Source: Myrmaecium sp. VS I D KN 1
Taxonomy: Eukaryota > Ascomycota > Dothideomycetes > Valsariales > Valsariaceae
Reading direction: 5' to 3'
Assembly: GCA_019775845.1 (NCBI GenBank)
Contig: JADQAV010000022.1
Location: forward strand, 262,830-326,829
DNA: 64,000 nt
Shown: positions 22,701-33,002 of the stretch, in pieces
How the letters are laid out: each line of letters begins with the position of its first letter
Numbering within the stretch: the first letter of the stretch is position 1
Notes under the pieces: generated by a model
Told to the model about the DNA's origin: nothing
The model's database searches: none
The model's input: only the letters and a program-made list of their open reading frames with translations
Translations under genes and position numbers: made by a program

Positions 22701-25700
22701 CATGGTGTTGCTTCTTAGTGCAAACACAGGAGTGCGCTTGTCGTTCCTCGCGCGGGCAGCGCACAGAACCTCGAAGGAGGCAGCTCCGGCCCGGCGCCGA
22801 CCAGGCAGATGGTAACCTCCAGGCTTTTCGGCACTGGGGCACCTTGTTGCCCGATGAAACGACGGAATCGTCTATCTCACCGTGCCCTCGTAGGTTTTTG
22901 CTTCTTCCCTTGGCGTCGATCCTTGAAAACTTTCTCAGCCCATGTCCATTGCTTCTGCGGAAAGAACCGCTGGCTCGTGATTGTTTGATGATCGATTACA
23001 TTTACTCCGAACAAACGGTCTGTCTCACTCCGAGTGATGCACGATGTTGTAGGACTGTTTGGATAAGCGAACAGGCAAGCATGTCAATGCAGCAACGACG
23101 CTGTTTTTGGTACATTTTTGAGTCGATTGGCACAGAGTCAGGTGGAAGGGACCGCGCTCGAAGGCAGTCACTGGGATATTTTGTTTGTTGGCTGCTGCAG
23201 GGACTGGAATCTCGAACGTGCTTTCGCTTCACTTGGCCACAAAGCGGCCTCCATCCCTATAGCGGGTACCTACGTTTTGACCCGTAAGCGCGGTGCGATG
23301 TCCCTCCGTAGACCCCTCCCGATATCATCAACATTCCTCATCGGCCGAGTGACGAATAGGGTCACTGATAGCTGGCGGTGAGAGACGAAACATCATCTCA
23401 ATCCCCGAGCAGGCCCAGGTGAGTGTTTCGGAGAAAATGATGACCACGGACCTCACGTATAGATGGAAAAGGAAATGTTTCCGGGTTGACATGTTGGGTC
23501 TTCACGCTTGTACATTAGTTCTGTGTTCCTTCTTCATCTTGATCATAGAGTTTAACAAGGCTGGTCCCGTTGCTCTTCCCTGTTCCCCCTTGCTGCTTGA
23601 AAACGCGAAAGACATGGACCAGACCATTGGCAATCAGCAGTTCATTCGTGTAAGGAGTCTCCACGCCGGCAAGTGAAATCGCCAGCATCGATGCAACTGA
23701 TGGTTCATGTTGTGTGACGTCTACGAAGACTTGATGTAAGAGGGGGGAAGGGCAGAGCAGACGAGAAAAAGCCTCCGTATATATCTATTCGAGGCAGGAT
23801 GGCGCAAAAAGTATATTATTCGACTGAATGGTGAACTGACGTCTCGATCGGAGAAGTAGCGAAAACACTTTCATAGCTGCCCATGGGTTGGTTTGCCAGC
23901 CGCAGATGTCGCTCGTCTTGCCAGACTGACAGGGATACGGGTCGGCGCGTGGGAGGAGGTTCATGGCGAATATTTTCTTCTTCGCGCCCAGTACCGTGTC
24001 ACTGGGACCCGTCGACTGGGGGGAAAAAGCAATTCCTGCGATGGAACATGGATGGCGCTTAAGCAGACAGGGCAGCAGGCGGGTGATATCAAGTAGTGTA
24101 ATATAATCTTGTGCACATCTGCCGGTCGTTGCCAATCTTGCCTTGTCCCGCGTGTTGTGCTTTGCTCTTGCAAGATCAATATTCTCGGATTTCGTCATGA
24201 TTCTGCACGCCCTTGGTCAATCTATTCTCGGCATCGCCGGTTTGCATTTATTGGTTTGCTCCTGATGTGAGATGGAGAGACAAGACTCGCTTCCGTGAAT
24301 TTTAACAGGAACACGGGCGGGCGGACGCCTTCATGTGGCGCTTTCAAGGAAGAAGCCAGGTCCTGCTTCACGGGTACAAGATCGAACCCAACGTGACTTT
24401 GTGAAAGTGGCTTGCTGGAAATGAGTTGCTGAGGACGGAGGATCCTTGCCTTCGCATTCGTTTCCCCACGTCGGGCATGTCTGCGGTTGTCTATGAGGCG
24501 TGCATGCATACATGTTTCCCCTTGTGTTGGAGTCCTCCACTTCGTATGGAGTATATCATTTTACACATTGCCGAGTTGCACGATATTCGCTCGTGGGTTC
24601 CCTAAAGCTGGACAAATTCTGATGACCCTCAGTTCCGAGTCAGAAAAATATAGTCATTGCCTTCGGTCAACCACGCCACGGTTTGTTAATGGGCAGCGAA
24701 GAAGGTATCCTATATGGCAACACAAAGCTCTCCCCCACGCCGCGTCGGGGTAAGCAATGTTGGCCAACGAGATTAGGAAACGGCGATAGGCGTCCGATTG
24801 TCGAGTGACTATCCGCTCGTGTTTCTCCTTCACATCTTGATGGCATTGTTTTACCTAATGATCCGATAATAGGTTTCATACCTCAGTTTCCTAGATTATT
24901 AGTCTGGAAGATGGTGTTTTGCCCAAGTAGTCTCTCTTCTCGCCGGTGCTAATCCTGGCAGTCGTTATCGATGTAAAGACTGTCATTCATGCAAGTTTTC
25001 TATGCCACAGAATCGGGGTAGCTCCTCATGTTCCCATGATTCACCACCACTTAGCGTCTTTTTACGACGCCCTTTTTCGAATGCAGTGTAAGGATAACAA
25101 GCTTTCGGCGTTTGGTGGAGCGCTTCTTGTTACGGCGACTTACATTAGTTGCTCTGGTGACCCCGTATTTGGCTTGCGTAGCAATGTGCTGGCAGCATCC
25201 AATGTCTCATTCAAGCGAACGGGCGCCTCTTTGGGAGGGACCTTTCCCAAGTAGAATGAAGCGGTTGGTCGTCGAAAAAGCAATGGACAGCCGAGGTTCT
25301 GGAGCTGCTCAAAAGCAGTCTGCTCCATGCAGCCAAGCCAGCCACGTCCGATATCCAAAACGCAGCACCATATCTTCATCCGAACTCCAGCGGCTCTACA
25401 GCCGCGGGTCGCAATGCTAACTGCAGTCTCGTAGCCTTTTCCAGGGAACTCAGATAGGGCAGATACGGCGATGATTCGAGAGGAGTGAGTAGCAGGCTCG
25501 CGATGGCCTCATCTCCCTTTGAGTATCAGTGGTGCTTCGGTATTCGTCGCATGGGAGCACGCCTAGCCAAAGCCAAGGCAACTGTACAGGCAGGGATGAC
25601 ACCACACGATGCCGCGAAGCATTGGACCAGACCCGGCAAGAGGAGTTCGGCGTGATCCCATGCTCTGCCCGTTCTTTCCGGACCGCTGCAGGGGACCTAT

Positions 25701-25725
25701 GACTGCCAGAAACCAGCGGGGAAGC

Positions 25726-26620
25726 CTAGATACTAGCAACGTCCTCCCGCCAGCCATAGCCTTGCGGTACTTCGTCTGAGAGTCGCCTCATTCCAGATGC
25801 TTCGCATATCCGGATGACCACTTCTCTCACGGCCCGCACTTCTTCGACCGAAGCTCCATTGTTGAGGGCGCCTCTTAAATGGCCCTTGAGCTGAGGGTTA
25901 ACCTGTTTATTGAGCCTCGTTAGTATGTTCTGAATATGTTCTGGATGATCGTGACCTGGGGCCTCACGTCTTGGGGTATCAATCCAGCGATAAGGACAAA
26001 ACTGCTTTCTGCTGGCGACAGGATAGCGGTATTGCTGATCAAATAGCTGTACATGAGTCTTGCAACGACCCCGAGGTCTTCTGTACCGGATCTGTCCATC
26101 TGACTCATGATTCTTCTACTGATTTTCCCGTACAACCGGTCGAAAAATTCCTGTCCACGTTGAAGTATCTGGGAGGGAGGGGTATGATACACATCCCTAG
26201 CACGAGAGCTGAGGGAGTCATCACTCTTCTCCTCAAGTAGTTCAGGCGGCGTTACAGTCTTGAGGGCAAAGAGGGCGTTGATTGTCTACGTCGACGGTGT
26301 CAGATGATGTGTCACTCCCCCAAGGTCTGATGGAGAAAAACCTTAGGCATGCCAGTAACTGCTGAAGACTTCACCAACCCTTCCCGCAGCCGACGTACTA
26401 TTCGAAGTTGATCTTGGGTTGCAAGCGGTCCCTCAGTTCCAGCATCGATATCGTGTTCGAGAGCATACTGATAGACGTTGGGGATTTCGTCCGGTCGATT
26501 GATGGCAGATAACGCTACACCAGTCACGAAGTACCAGCTATGTTTTGGAAGATGCGGGTACGCTCGGATCCAGGACAACAGACTTGGTGAAAGGATCACC
26601 GGCAGATTAGGAGGGGGCAT
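25726..26620 (-). CDS. Carboxymuconolactone decarboxylase / AhpD-like protein
   Basis: Minus-strand exons 26620-26342, 26285-25968 and 25902-25726 join in phase 0 to 257 residues. The second intron has a textbook TACTAACG branch site. The protein is helical. It opens with LPVILSPSLLSWIRAYPHLPKHSWYF, a run shared by fungal members of this fold. The second half has FFDRLYG, LSPAESSFVLIAGLIPQD and, after the intron, QLKGHLRGALNNGASVEEV, the helix-turn signature of the CMD family (HIxGALNNGAT-EEV). I see no C-x-x-C, so a peroxidase-reductase role like AhpD is unlikely. The substrate is unknown. No peroxisomal C-terminal signal is visible (ends VASI). It is tandem with the Rdx gene, whose stop lies 461 bp upstream. 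Confidence 0.85.
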
Positions 26621-27081
26621 GTTTGATGAGCGGCATGTGAGAGGAGTCGTTGAGGTTGAGGTTAGGGGTCCACTCAGAGCATGAACCCGCTCGGAGATAT
26701 CGGCGAAATGGAACGAGAGATGCTTACAGGCACATACGATGTCCTTGTCTCTCTATATACATTCGTGAATCTTGATCTGAGGTATCGCCTACACTCTCAT
26801 GGATCGAGTCCTTTGTCCTCACCGATCGGATCTCAAACAGTTACAGTAAGTCTGTTACCTTTCCCACTGATTTCCTTAGCCAAATGAGCTTTCTCTTGCT
26901 TCGATCAGCAAAGATGGTCAGTGAGAACTTCCTTGATGTCTTGCAGCCCTCATCGTACGGCGGACACGAAATATGCAAAGTCTGTATCCTAGCTCTCCAA
27001 GTGAATAATCTTGCCCCAGATTCATTGCAATGCAGCATCTCTCCCTGCCTATCACGCAAGCAGCAATTGACTTTTTTCTAT
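26621..27081. other. Intergenic spacer with probable promoter of the CMD-like gene
   Basis: This 461-bp region lies between the Rdx stop and the CMD-like start, both on minus. No independent gene is supported. Confidence 0.6.
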
Positions 27082-27688
27082 TCAGTTGCAGTCCTGGCAG
27101 ATGGTCCCGTCGGGATTCAATTTGACAGAGACAGATCCGATTTGAGCCTCTGTCCCCTCGGTCTTCTCAGTGGCCGTCCTATCTTCGCTTTCTGTAGGCA
27201 CGGCCTTCTTCTTTCCACCCGCATCTGAATGTCCCAGGTCCCTGTTCGGATCCAGGTGGTCTCTCACCCTCTGCTTTAATACTTTTGTCTCCGGAAACCC
27301 GCCTTCGGCCTTACGATCCCACAGAAGAACCTCCTTTGCTTCTACATTGGTATTCGGCGCGGTGGCATGCGGCTTGTAGGTAAGCTTAACCTGAAATATG
27401 CCGCCTGTTGAGGGGACGAGCGCAACTTCGCCGATGGTGGTCGAGAAGGTGCTTAGGAGTTCTTGGGCAAACTGGGATCGGAGAGGTGATCAGTAGGAAT
27501 CCTTCGAACGGAGCATGCAAGAGCGGATCCAATGGGTTTTGCTGTCTACAATGAAGTGAAAACAGCTTTACAAGAAAAACCAGCCCACTCACATATGCTG
27601 CCCGCAGCATCCACTTGCACTGTGTACAGAACACGATCGCGATGCGCGGAAGGGTAACGGGAGCATCGTGCACCGCCGACGACTCCAT
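27082..27688 (-). CDS. Rdx-family (SelT/SelW/SelH-like) thioredoxin-fold protein
   Basis: Two minus-strand exons, 27688-27593 and 27471-27082, join in phase 0 to 161 residues. The N-terminus IAIVFCTQCKWMLRAAYFAQ carries the C-x-x-C redox pair (Cys21, Cys24) at the place where animal selenoprotein W-type proteins have C-x-x-U. It continues with ELLSTFSTTIGEVALVPSTGGIF, then LLWDRKAEGGFPETK..KQRVRDHL, which is diagnostic of the family. A hydrophilic tail of about 50 residues rich in Glu/Thr/Lys ends in CQDCN, giving a second C-x-x-C. Family members are thought to act in thiol redox balance; no substrate is known for fungi. It shares a 319-bp divergent promoter region with the small gene at 28,008. 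Confidence 0.92.
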
Positions 27689-28007
27689 GACGAAGCTCTA
27701 TGATCGGTGGAGCAAGCTCGATGCGGGTGTGGAGTGTTCCTGAACAGCAGCAACTCTGAAGCTTTCGGGTTTAGTCCGAAGGGCCCCACGCTTGACATCA
27801 CCCGAGCCCCCGCGATGTTCGCATGACATCATCGCCCATGCCTACTCGCTTTCACCATGTTATAAGAAACCGCAATTGCCCGTTTTCCATCCATCCCACA
27901 CACATTCTCTCTCTAAATCAATCGATCAATCAATCTTCACGGACTCAACTTCTTCCATCAATCCCGTTACCCTCAAGTCAACCACACATCACAAAACTCA
28001 ATCTACA
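27689..28007. promoter_or_regulatory. Putative bidirectional promoter
   Basis: Only 319 bp separate the divergent start codons of the Rdx gene (minus) and the 80-residue protein gene (plus). The plus-side leader is CT/CA-rich with a repeated TCAATCAATC motif near 27,920 and a TATAAGAAA sequence at about 27,860, a possible core element. Shared regulation is an inference from spacing. Confidence 0.5.
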
Positions 28008-28342
28008 ATGCCTCGCAACGGTGACGGTTCCTCCGACAACGCCATTGAAGCTGGCCACAACATCGTCCACGGTGCCGGTCAGGAGCAACAGGTATGTACA
28101 TGCCCTACGATCACCCCTCCGTCCATTCGGAAGCACCATTACAGCTCCCCTCAATGGATCATCTGCTGACTCTTCGCTGCCAGTCCTCCCACGTCGACCG
28201 TGCCGACAAGGTCGCGCAGCCGCCGGAGTCTGAGCACGGCGGCGCCATCCCAGGCATGGCCGCCTCCGGCGGCGGTAGCCAGGGCATCGCTAACACCGGC
28301 TCCGGCAAGGGTCCGCTAGACAAGGACATCCCCACCAAGTAA
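28008..28342 (+). CDS. Small conserved-looking hydrophilic protein, unknown function
   Basis: Two exons (28008-28091 and 28184-28342) join in phase 0 to 80 residues. The intron is GTATGT...TGCCAG. The protein begins MPRNGDGSSDNAIEAGHNIV and ends GSGKGPLDKDIPTK. It is rich in Gly, Ser, Asp and Lys, has no Cys, no signal peptide and no membrane segment. Such compositions occur in stress-related, intrinsically disordered small proteins of moulds, but I cannot name a family. A CT-rich leader just before the ATG suggests strong expression. The clean intron and the codon pattern support a real gene. Confidence 0.72.
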
Positions 28343-29007
28343 ACGACTTGACTTTCGGTGTCTCATCAGGGAAGATCGTGTTAGTGGGGCGCATTTCGAA
28401 GTATCGACTGTCGACTGGGACGGGGGTTTCCAGCGGAGGAGGAAACCATGTGAAGGATATGGACATAATGCCTACGGATTTGCTGGGCAAAGATGGGCGA
28501 AAGGATCACTGTGCAAGGATCGAAAGCATCGAGGGGCGTTTGATATGACCTCCATATGATGACTAGACATAATGATTAAAATGAAATACAATACCCCGAT
28601 TGAACAATGGCTCATATATTATTGGTGTTGACCACATCAAGTGAGAGAGAACTAAAATCGCTATGTATACTGAAAAACTCGCTCATCGCAACACGGTATG
28701 TACTGATGAACGATGTAAGGGATGTCGTAAAGAAAAAGCGAAATTATCCCCCGAAATCGTGGCTGAAAGGATACGGGAATCCTTGGTCGTGACGTGCCGA
28801 AATGAGAGAGAACCAGAAAAAGCAAATGATCAGGAAAAGGTCGTGTGTACGCGATCCGCTCAACGCCCCCCTCCCGCTACGAAGAAGCCGAAAATAGTAT
28901 ATGAAACCCTTCTACCGGTACGACGACCCTTGCAGGCCATCCACGACGGATTCAGTGAAAGCCCCCCCTGAAAGTCGAGGGGTATGAAGCGCCGTCGGAC
29001 GCGGCCA
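28343..29007. other. Convergent 3' region
   Basis: This region lies between the stop of the small plus-strand gene and the stop of the minus-strand two-domain regulator. It is relatively AT-rich in 28,540-28,760, as expected for 3' untranslated sequence. No gene is seen. Confidence 0.6.
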
Positions 29008-31011
29008 TCAGCGATATCCAGCCGCCCCCGGCCTGCCGGGGGTAGAACTGCCGGTGGAAGCGGGACCCCACTGGTCGGGCCGGGATGGGGGCATCTGCGT
29101 CGCGGGCGCGTAGCCATAGTAGCCGTTGATGCTCCACGGGCTCGCGGATGCTTGGGCGCGGTCGTAAGGACTTTCCGTACGGGCGAGGGCTTACGTGGGA
29201 AGGGAGTGAGCCAGATCAGCAGATTGTTCAGAAGCCGACCAGGGATGTGAAAAGGGGGCAAGAGAAGAAGAAAAGCTTACTGTTTCCCGCGGATAACGGT
29301 CCGTAGACGGGGACACCCGGATCCTGCAACGCCACGGCCGCAGCAGCCGCCTGAGCCGTCTGGAGTTGATTCACAGGAGAGCTTTGGTTTTGCGGCGCGG
29401 GCGGCGGTGGCTGCTGCTGCTCCTGTTGCTGTTGCTTGGACGCAGCAGCCTTCTCCGTCTCCAGCTCGGCGATCTTGCGTTTCGCGTCCTCGAGCTCCTT
29501 TTTCAATTTCTCGAGCTCGGAAAGCTGGTCGCTATTGCCATCTTTAGCTGGGCTTGAGGTGGCGGGGAAGTTGACCGGGCGTTGATCCGATAGCTGTGCC
29601 GGGCTAGCATTCACATTTACGCCAGGGCCACGGGAGCGGGTAGGGGCGTTGTCGGAGGGATCCCCGTAGACGCAGACACGCTGCTTGTTAATGCATTGGG
29701 TACAGGTAGGGCGGAGCTCATCACAGCGGTTTCGTTTGGCGCGGCATGTGTCGCAGCCGTTGCGCTGCCGGCGTCTGTTCTGGGCAGCTTTATCTTCTTT
29801 GCGGGCCGTTTGCGGATTCGGGTCGGTACGGATGAGTTCGAGAAGAGATTGCAGGCTCTGGGCGCGAAGGTCGCTTTCGATGGAGCTAACGGCCCTAGTC
29901 TTTGGCATAGGTACATATGGAATCTTCTTCTTCTTTGGCTTCTGTTCGAAGGGGCCACCGATTCGGATTTCTTCGATGAAGGGCTCTTTACGCTTACGCT
30001 GGAGTCTGAGAGGACGGTTAGCCTGATATTACATATACCATCATCCACAGCCGATGCCATACGCGTCTGGGTCGTGTTCTTCGAGCCATCTTCGTCTCTT
30101 AGAATCCCGACGAGGGAGTGGAGCTCTCTCTTCATACGTTTTATGTACCGGTATGTGCTTGTATACAACGTCTAGGCTTGACTTCGTCGCCGAGAACTTC
30201 ACCGAAAGAACACCGCGGCAATCATATACGGGTTTACACGATCGCTTGCCTACATTTTACGCGTCTTAGTATACAGTCAAGGAATACAAGCAGCCGGGCA
30301 GCGCAACTTACCAACCTTAGCGCCCTTGCCATTGGCAGCGCGATCCTTATTCAGTAGGGAGTCGTTGCAGTAATACGAGAACCTATAAGCATCGTCCTCT
30401 CTGCTATTCCAGTTATTGTGGAAGCTATAGCGGTACCCGTCTACTTTTTGTATCGATTCTACGATCACCTTTGCAATGGCTCGTTGCTTTCTCATTCGCT
30501 CTTTGGGATCAGGGTTGGCCATGAGAGCTTGCATGACACTCATGGCTATCTTCTGTGGTGGTTGAGAAGGCGAGGCGGGACTGTCCTGCGCTTGCTGCTT
30601 CTGGTTCGACGCGTTCGCGGCGTTCGCGGAGTTCGCAGCGTTGGCAGCGTTCGCAGCACTTGCGGCGGCAGCATAGTGAGCATCCAGCGTGTTCCCGGCC
30701 GGCTGAAATCCTTGGGTATCTACGGGCGGCTGTTGAACGGATGCCTGGGATTGTGCCTGGGGCGGCTGTACCATGAAGGAAGCTCCAATCCAGAAGGATA
30801 TGACGCATTCCGAGCGCTCAGGAGGGTGCGGCGGATCCTTCAGGTAGCCGGCGAGCAACGATTCGAACTCCTCGAGGCTCGTCGCATGGTACGCGGTGGT
30901 CTGGACGAGAGGGTCTTTAGCAGCGCGTCCACGCGCGAGCGGGACCGGACCGTGTGTCCACGCTCTATCCTGGGCATCTATCTGCCCGATGGCTGGTGTC
31001 GCGAGTTCCAT
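29008..31011 (-). CDS. Transcription factor joining a WRKY/GCM1-like finger and a Zn2Cys6 cluster
   Basis: Four minus-strand exons (31011-30312, 30249-30063, 30005-29281, 29189-29008) give 597 residues. The introns are 62, 57 and 91 nt, with ACTAAG and GCTAAC branch-like sites in the first two; phases close. Residues 1-120 contain SFWIGASFM and Gln/Pro. An Ala/Asn dipeptide run follows. Residues 190-272 have VDGYRYSFHNNW, Cys215, Cys238, CRGVLSVKF with Cys244, and H-I-P-V-H (265-269), a Cys..Cys..His..His layout resembling the WRKY/GCM1/FLYWCH zinc-binding folds seen in fungal Rbf1-type proteins. A basic KPKKKK lies at 318-323. Cys380-383-390-397-400-407 form a perfect C-x2-C-x6-C-x6-C-x2-C-x6-C cluster, followed by a coiled coil (about 450-480) and a Gln-rich tract. 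It is a probable nuclear DNA-binding regulator. I give no symbol. Confidence 0.85.
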
Positions 31012-32248
31012 GGGATCGCCGGGGTGGACGGGAATATACAGAGTTTAGAGAGTTTTCGAATGGCCATGGTCGCTAGAGAGGTGGAGGATGAACGAATGCC
31101 AAGCACCCAAGCGGTCCATGGGCCTCTCTGCATACACCTCAACGAGGCATGCAGTGTTCATGACCAAAATCAACTTGAACATTATTGGCAGAATCTGGCG
31201 ATGAAAGCGGCTGTGGGTGAGGCAACCTAGGTTCATGGTTGTGCCCAGTCAGGCTCCATTTACAGACTCAGGGAATTAAAACCGCTTTATTTCAATTCAG
31301 CCTCGCTACCTTCACCAAGTGCCATTTATTTAGCGTGCCACCGCACTGGAAGAATAGCCATTCTCACGTTAGCGATGATCACCTGCACTCGTCTATGTGT
31401 CTCTTAAGAGACTCTCCTGCAACTCTTATACTGAAGATTCGCCGGGAGCGGAGACCCAGGGATTACAGGCCGTGGTATTCGTGAAGCCTGCTGATAGGGT
31501 CACTTGATAAACCACTACTCTTTGGAGTTTTCCGTCCTCTGCACGCAATGGCATTAGGACGGTGACTTTACTGAGAAGAAGCCAGAAGAAGGACAACAGC
31601 GTTCCAGTTCAGGATACCGCTGATTTGGCTGGTGATGACTCTCACGTATACATCGCGCCTGAACCTAACCTTTCCAGTACTCCTAGGATTCGTAAGCTCT
31701 CCTGGGTGTGAGTGGTTTGAAATTGGATCTCATAGGCTAAGATAGATTTTAATTTTTGATACTGTAGACTTAAGCTTACAGAGACATATGCGAGATCCAA
31801 AGACAAGATCGCCTGAACATAGGCTGTTGTATAGTGATAGAACTGTCCCGGCCTCTTCCCCTTGGAATAAATGTAGCGTTAAGGCAAAGCGAGCAGAAGT
31901 CTGAAGGCATTCGTGAAAGTATATCATAGACATCTGCCACTGGATCGAGGGTCGAATCGTGTGCTAGACCTCAAAATACCTTGATTATGGCTGCGACAGA
32001 TACAATCCCCGGACCGTCGACCAAGAGAGGGATGGCATCCAATCAGCAGGATGATTGGATCGTTCATGGTCGTATCAAATTTATATGGAGCAGTCTCTCC
32101 TCTGTAGGCGTCTCGAAGACTCTCCGCCATTACGGAGGTGGACATTCCTCCGACTGTACCCAGTGCCTCGGGGCAGCGTGGATGATTCTTGAAGCACGGG
32201 GTACCTTCCTCAAGCGATGAGGAGGTTCCATCTTCCCCAGCCCAGCAT

Positions 32249-32256
32249 GAAGCTTC
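32249..32256 (+). promoter_or_regulatory. Possible heat-shock element (GAAGCTTC)
   Basis: An inverted GAA-nn-TTC pair lies about 750 bp upstream of the hsp90 ATG. Two units only; a full element usually has three or more. Confidence 0.3.
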
Positions 32257-32407
32257 TCAGGGATTCCTGCCGCCGTGGCGGAGACAGGCCAAGCTCCATC
32301 CGGCATGGAGGTCGATCACTAGTCACGTGATTGCTTGAGCCGCTGGATTGTTCCCCGGACAAGATTCCTTAGGTACCTTAGCAGTTGGACATCTTGGGTG
32401 GCAGGTT

Positions 32408-32415
32408 TTCCTGAA
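32408..32415 (+). promoter_or_regulatory. Possible heat-shock element (TTCCTGAA)
   Basis: A TTC-nn-GAA pair lies about 590 bp upstream of the hsp90 ATG, on the expected side of the gene. Also only two units. Confidence 0.3.
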
Positions 32416-32823
32416 GCGTGCATCATGTACCATGCACCATGTGCAGGTAGGTTATCATGCGGAAGAAATGGATATTGAAGTGGTTTGGCCGCAAAAAGGC
32501 AGCTGTCCCAGTCGCATGCAGTTTGCCTCGTCTGTCAGGCGGGACGGCAGAGCTCCGGTCAAAGCTGGCGGTTGCTCTGCTCCCCAATCTAGAAGCTACC
32601 ATGCGCACGGACCCCTTCGAATCGGTTCCCTCACCTTCTCTCCAAACGGCTCCACCGAAGGCTCTGTATTTATTCAAACTCCCCGCTGTCCTCCACCAAG
32701 CAGCAATCAGTTTTCACTTACAATTCCATCATCTGCAACTTCTCCCTTCCGCTTTCGAGCATCTCTCCCCTTTCCCCCCAACTCTTTACACGAAGAGTTC
32801 TTCTTTAGATACCCCCCCACAAC

Positions 32824-32971
32824 GTAAGTAACCGTCCGTCACCTCTCAGCCTCACCGTCGCCGATCCGTCAGAGTCAACTTCTCCACCGTCCTTGACTTC
32901 GCCTGGTGACCATTGTCCATTCGATTCCGGCCCCATAAGTAGCTCAGTTGCTGACAGACATCCACCTGCAG
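32824..32971 (+). other. Probable 5' UTR intron of hsp90
   Basis: A strong donor GTAAGTAACC, a branch-like TTGCTGACAG and a pyrimidine-free acceptor CACCTGCAG enclose 148 nt that end 31 nt before the hsp90 start codon. Transcript data would be needed to confirm it. Confidence 0.6.
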
Positions 32972-33002
32972 TCTCCTTCTCATTTAATACCCGCTTGTCA
33001 AG

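Larger units (their letters stand above)
17849..25725. other. Long gene-poor region upstream of the C2H2 gene
   Basis: Nearly 7.9 kb lies without a gene I can support. From 17,868 to 19,061 and 19,480 to 21,060 the sequence is low-complexity and GC-rich with repeated short motifs. Overlapping frames on all strands there are explained by composition. From about 21,100 to 25,700 it is more balanced, with frames no longer than about 190 codons and no domain. It may contain a long 5' leader of the C2H2 gene, non-coding transcripts or eroded sequence. I found no transposon signature. Confidence 0.5.
31012..33002. other. Divergent region with hsp90 promoter and leader
   Basis: About 2 kb separates the minus-strand two-domain regulator from hsp90. 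It holds two short inverted heat-shock half-site pairs, a TATTTATT sequence near 32,667 and a probable 5' UTR intron (listed separately). Small frames here are not supported as genes. Confidence 0.6.

Noticed and set aside
30250-30311. Separate genes for the two halves of the two-domain regulator
   Set aside because: Two good introns and an intervening 187-nt exon with coherent protein join the halves in phase, so a single gene is favoured.
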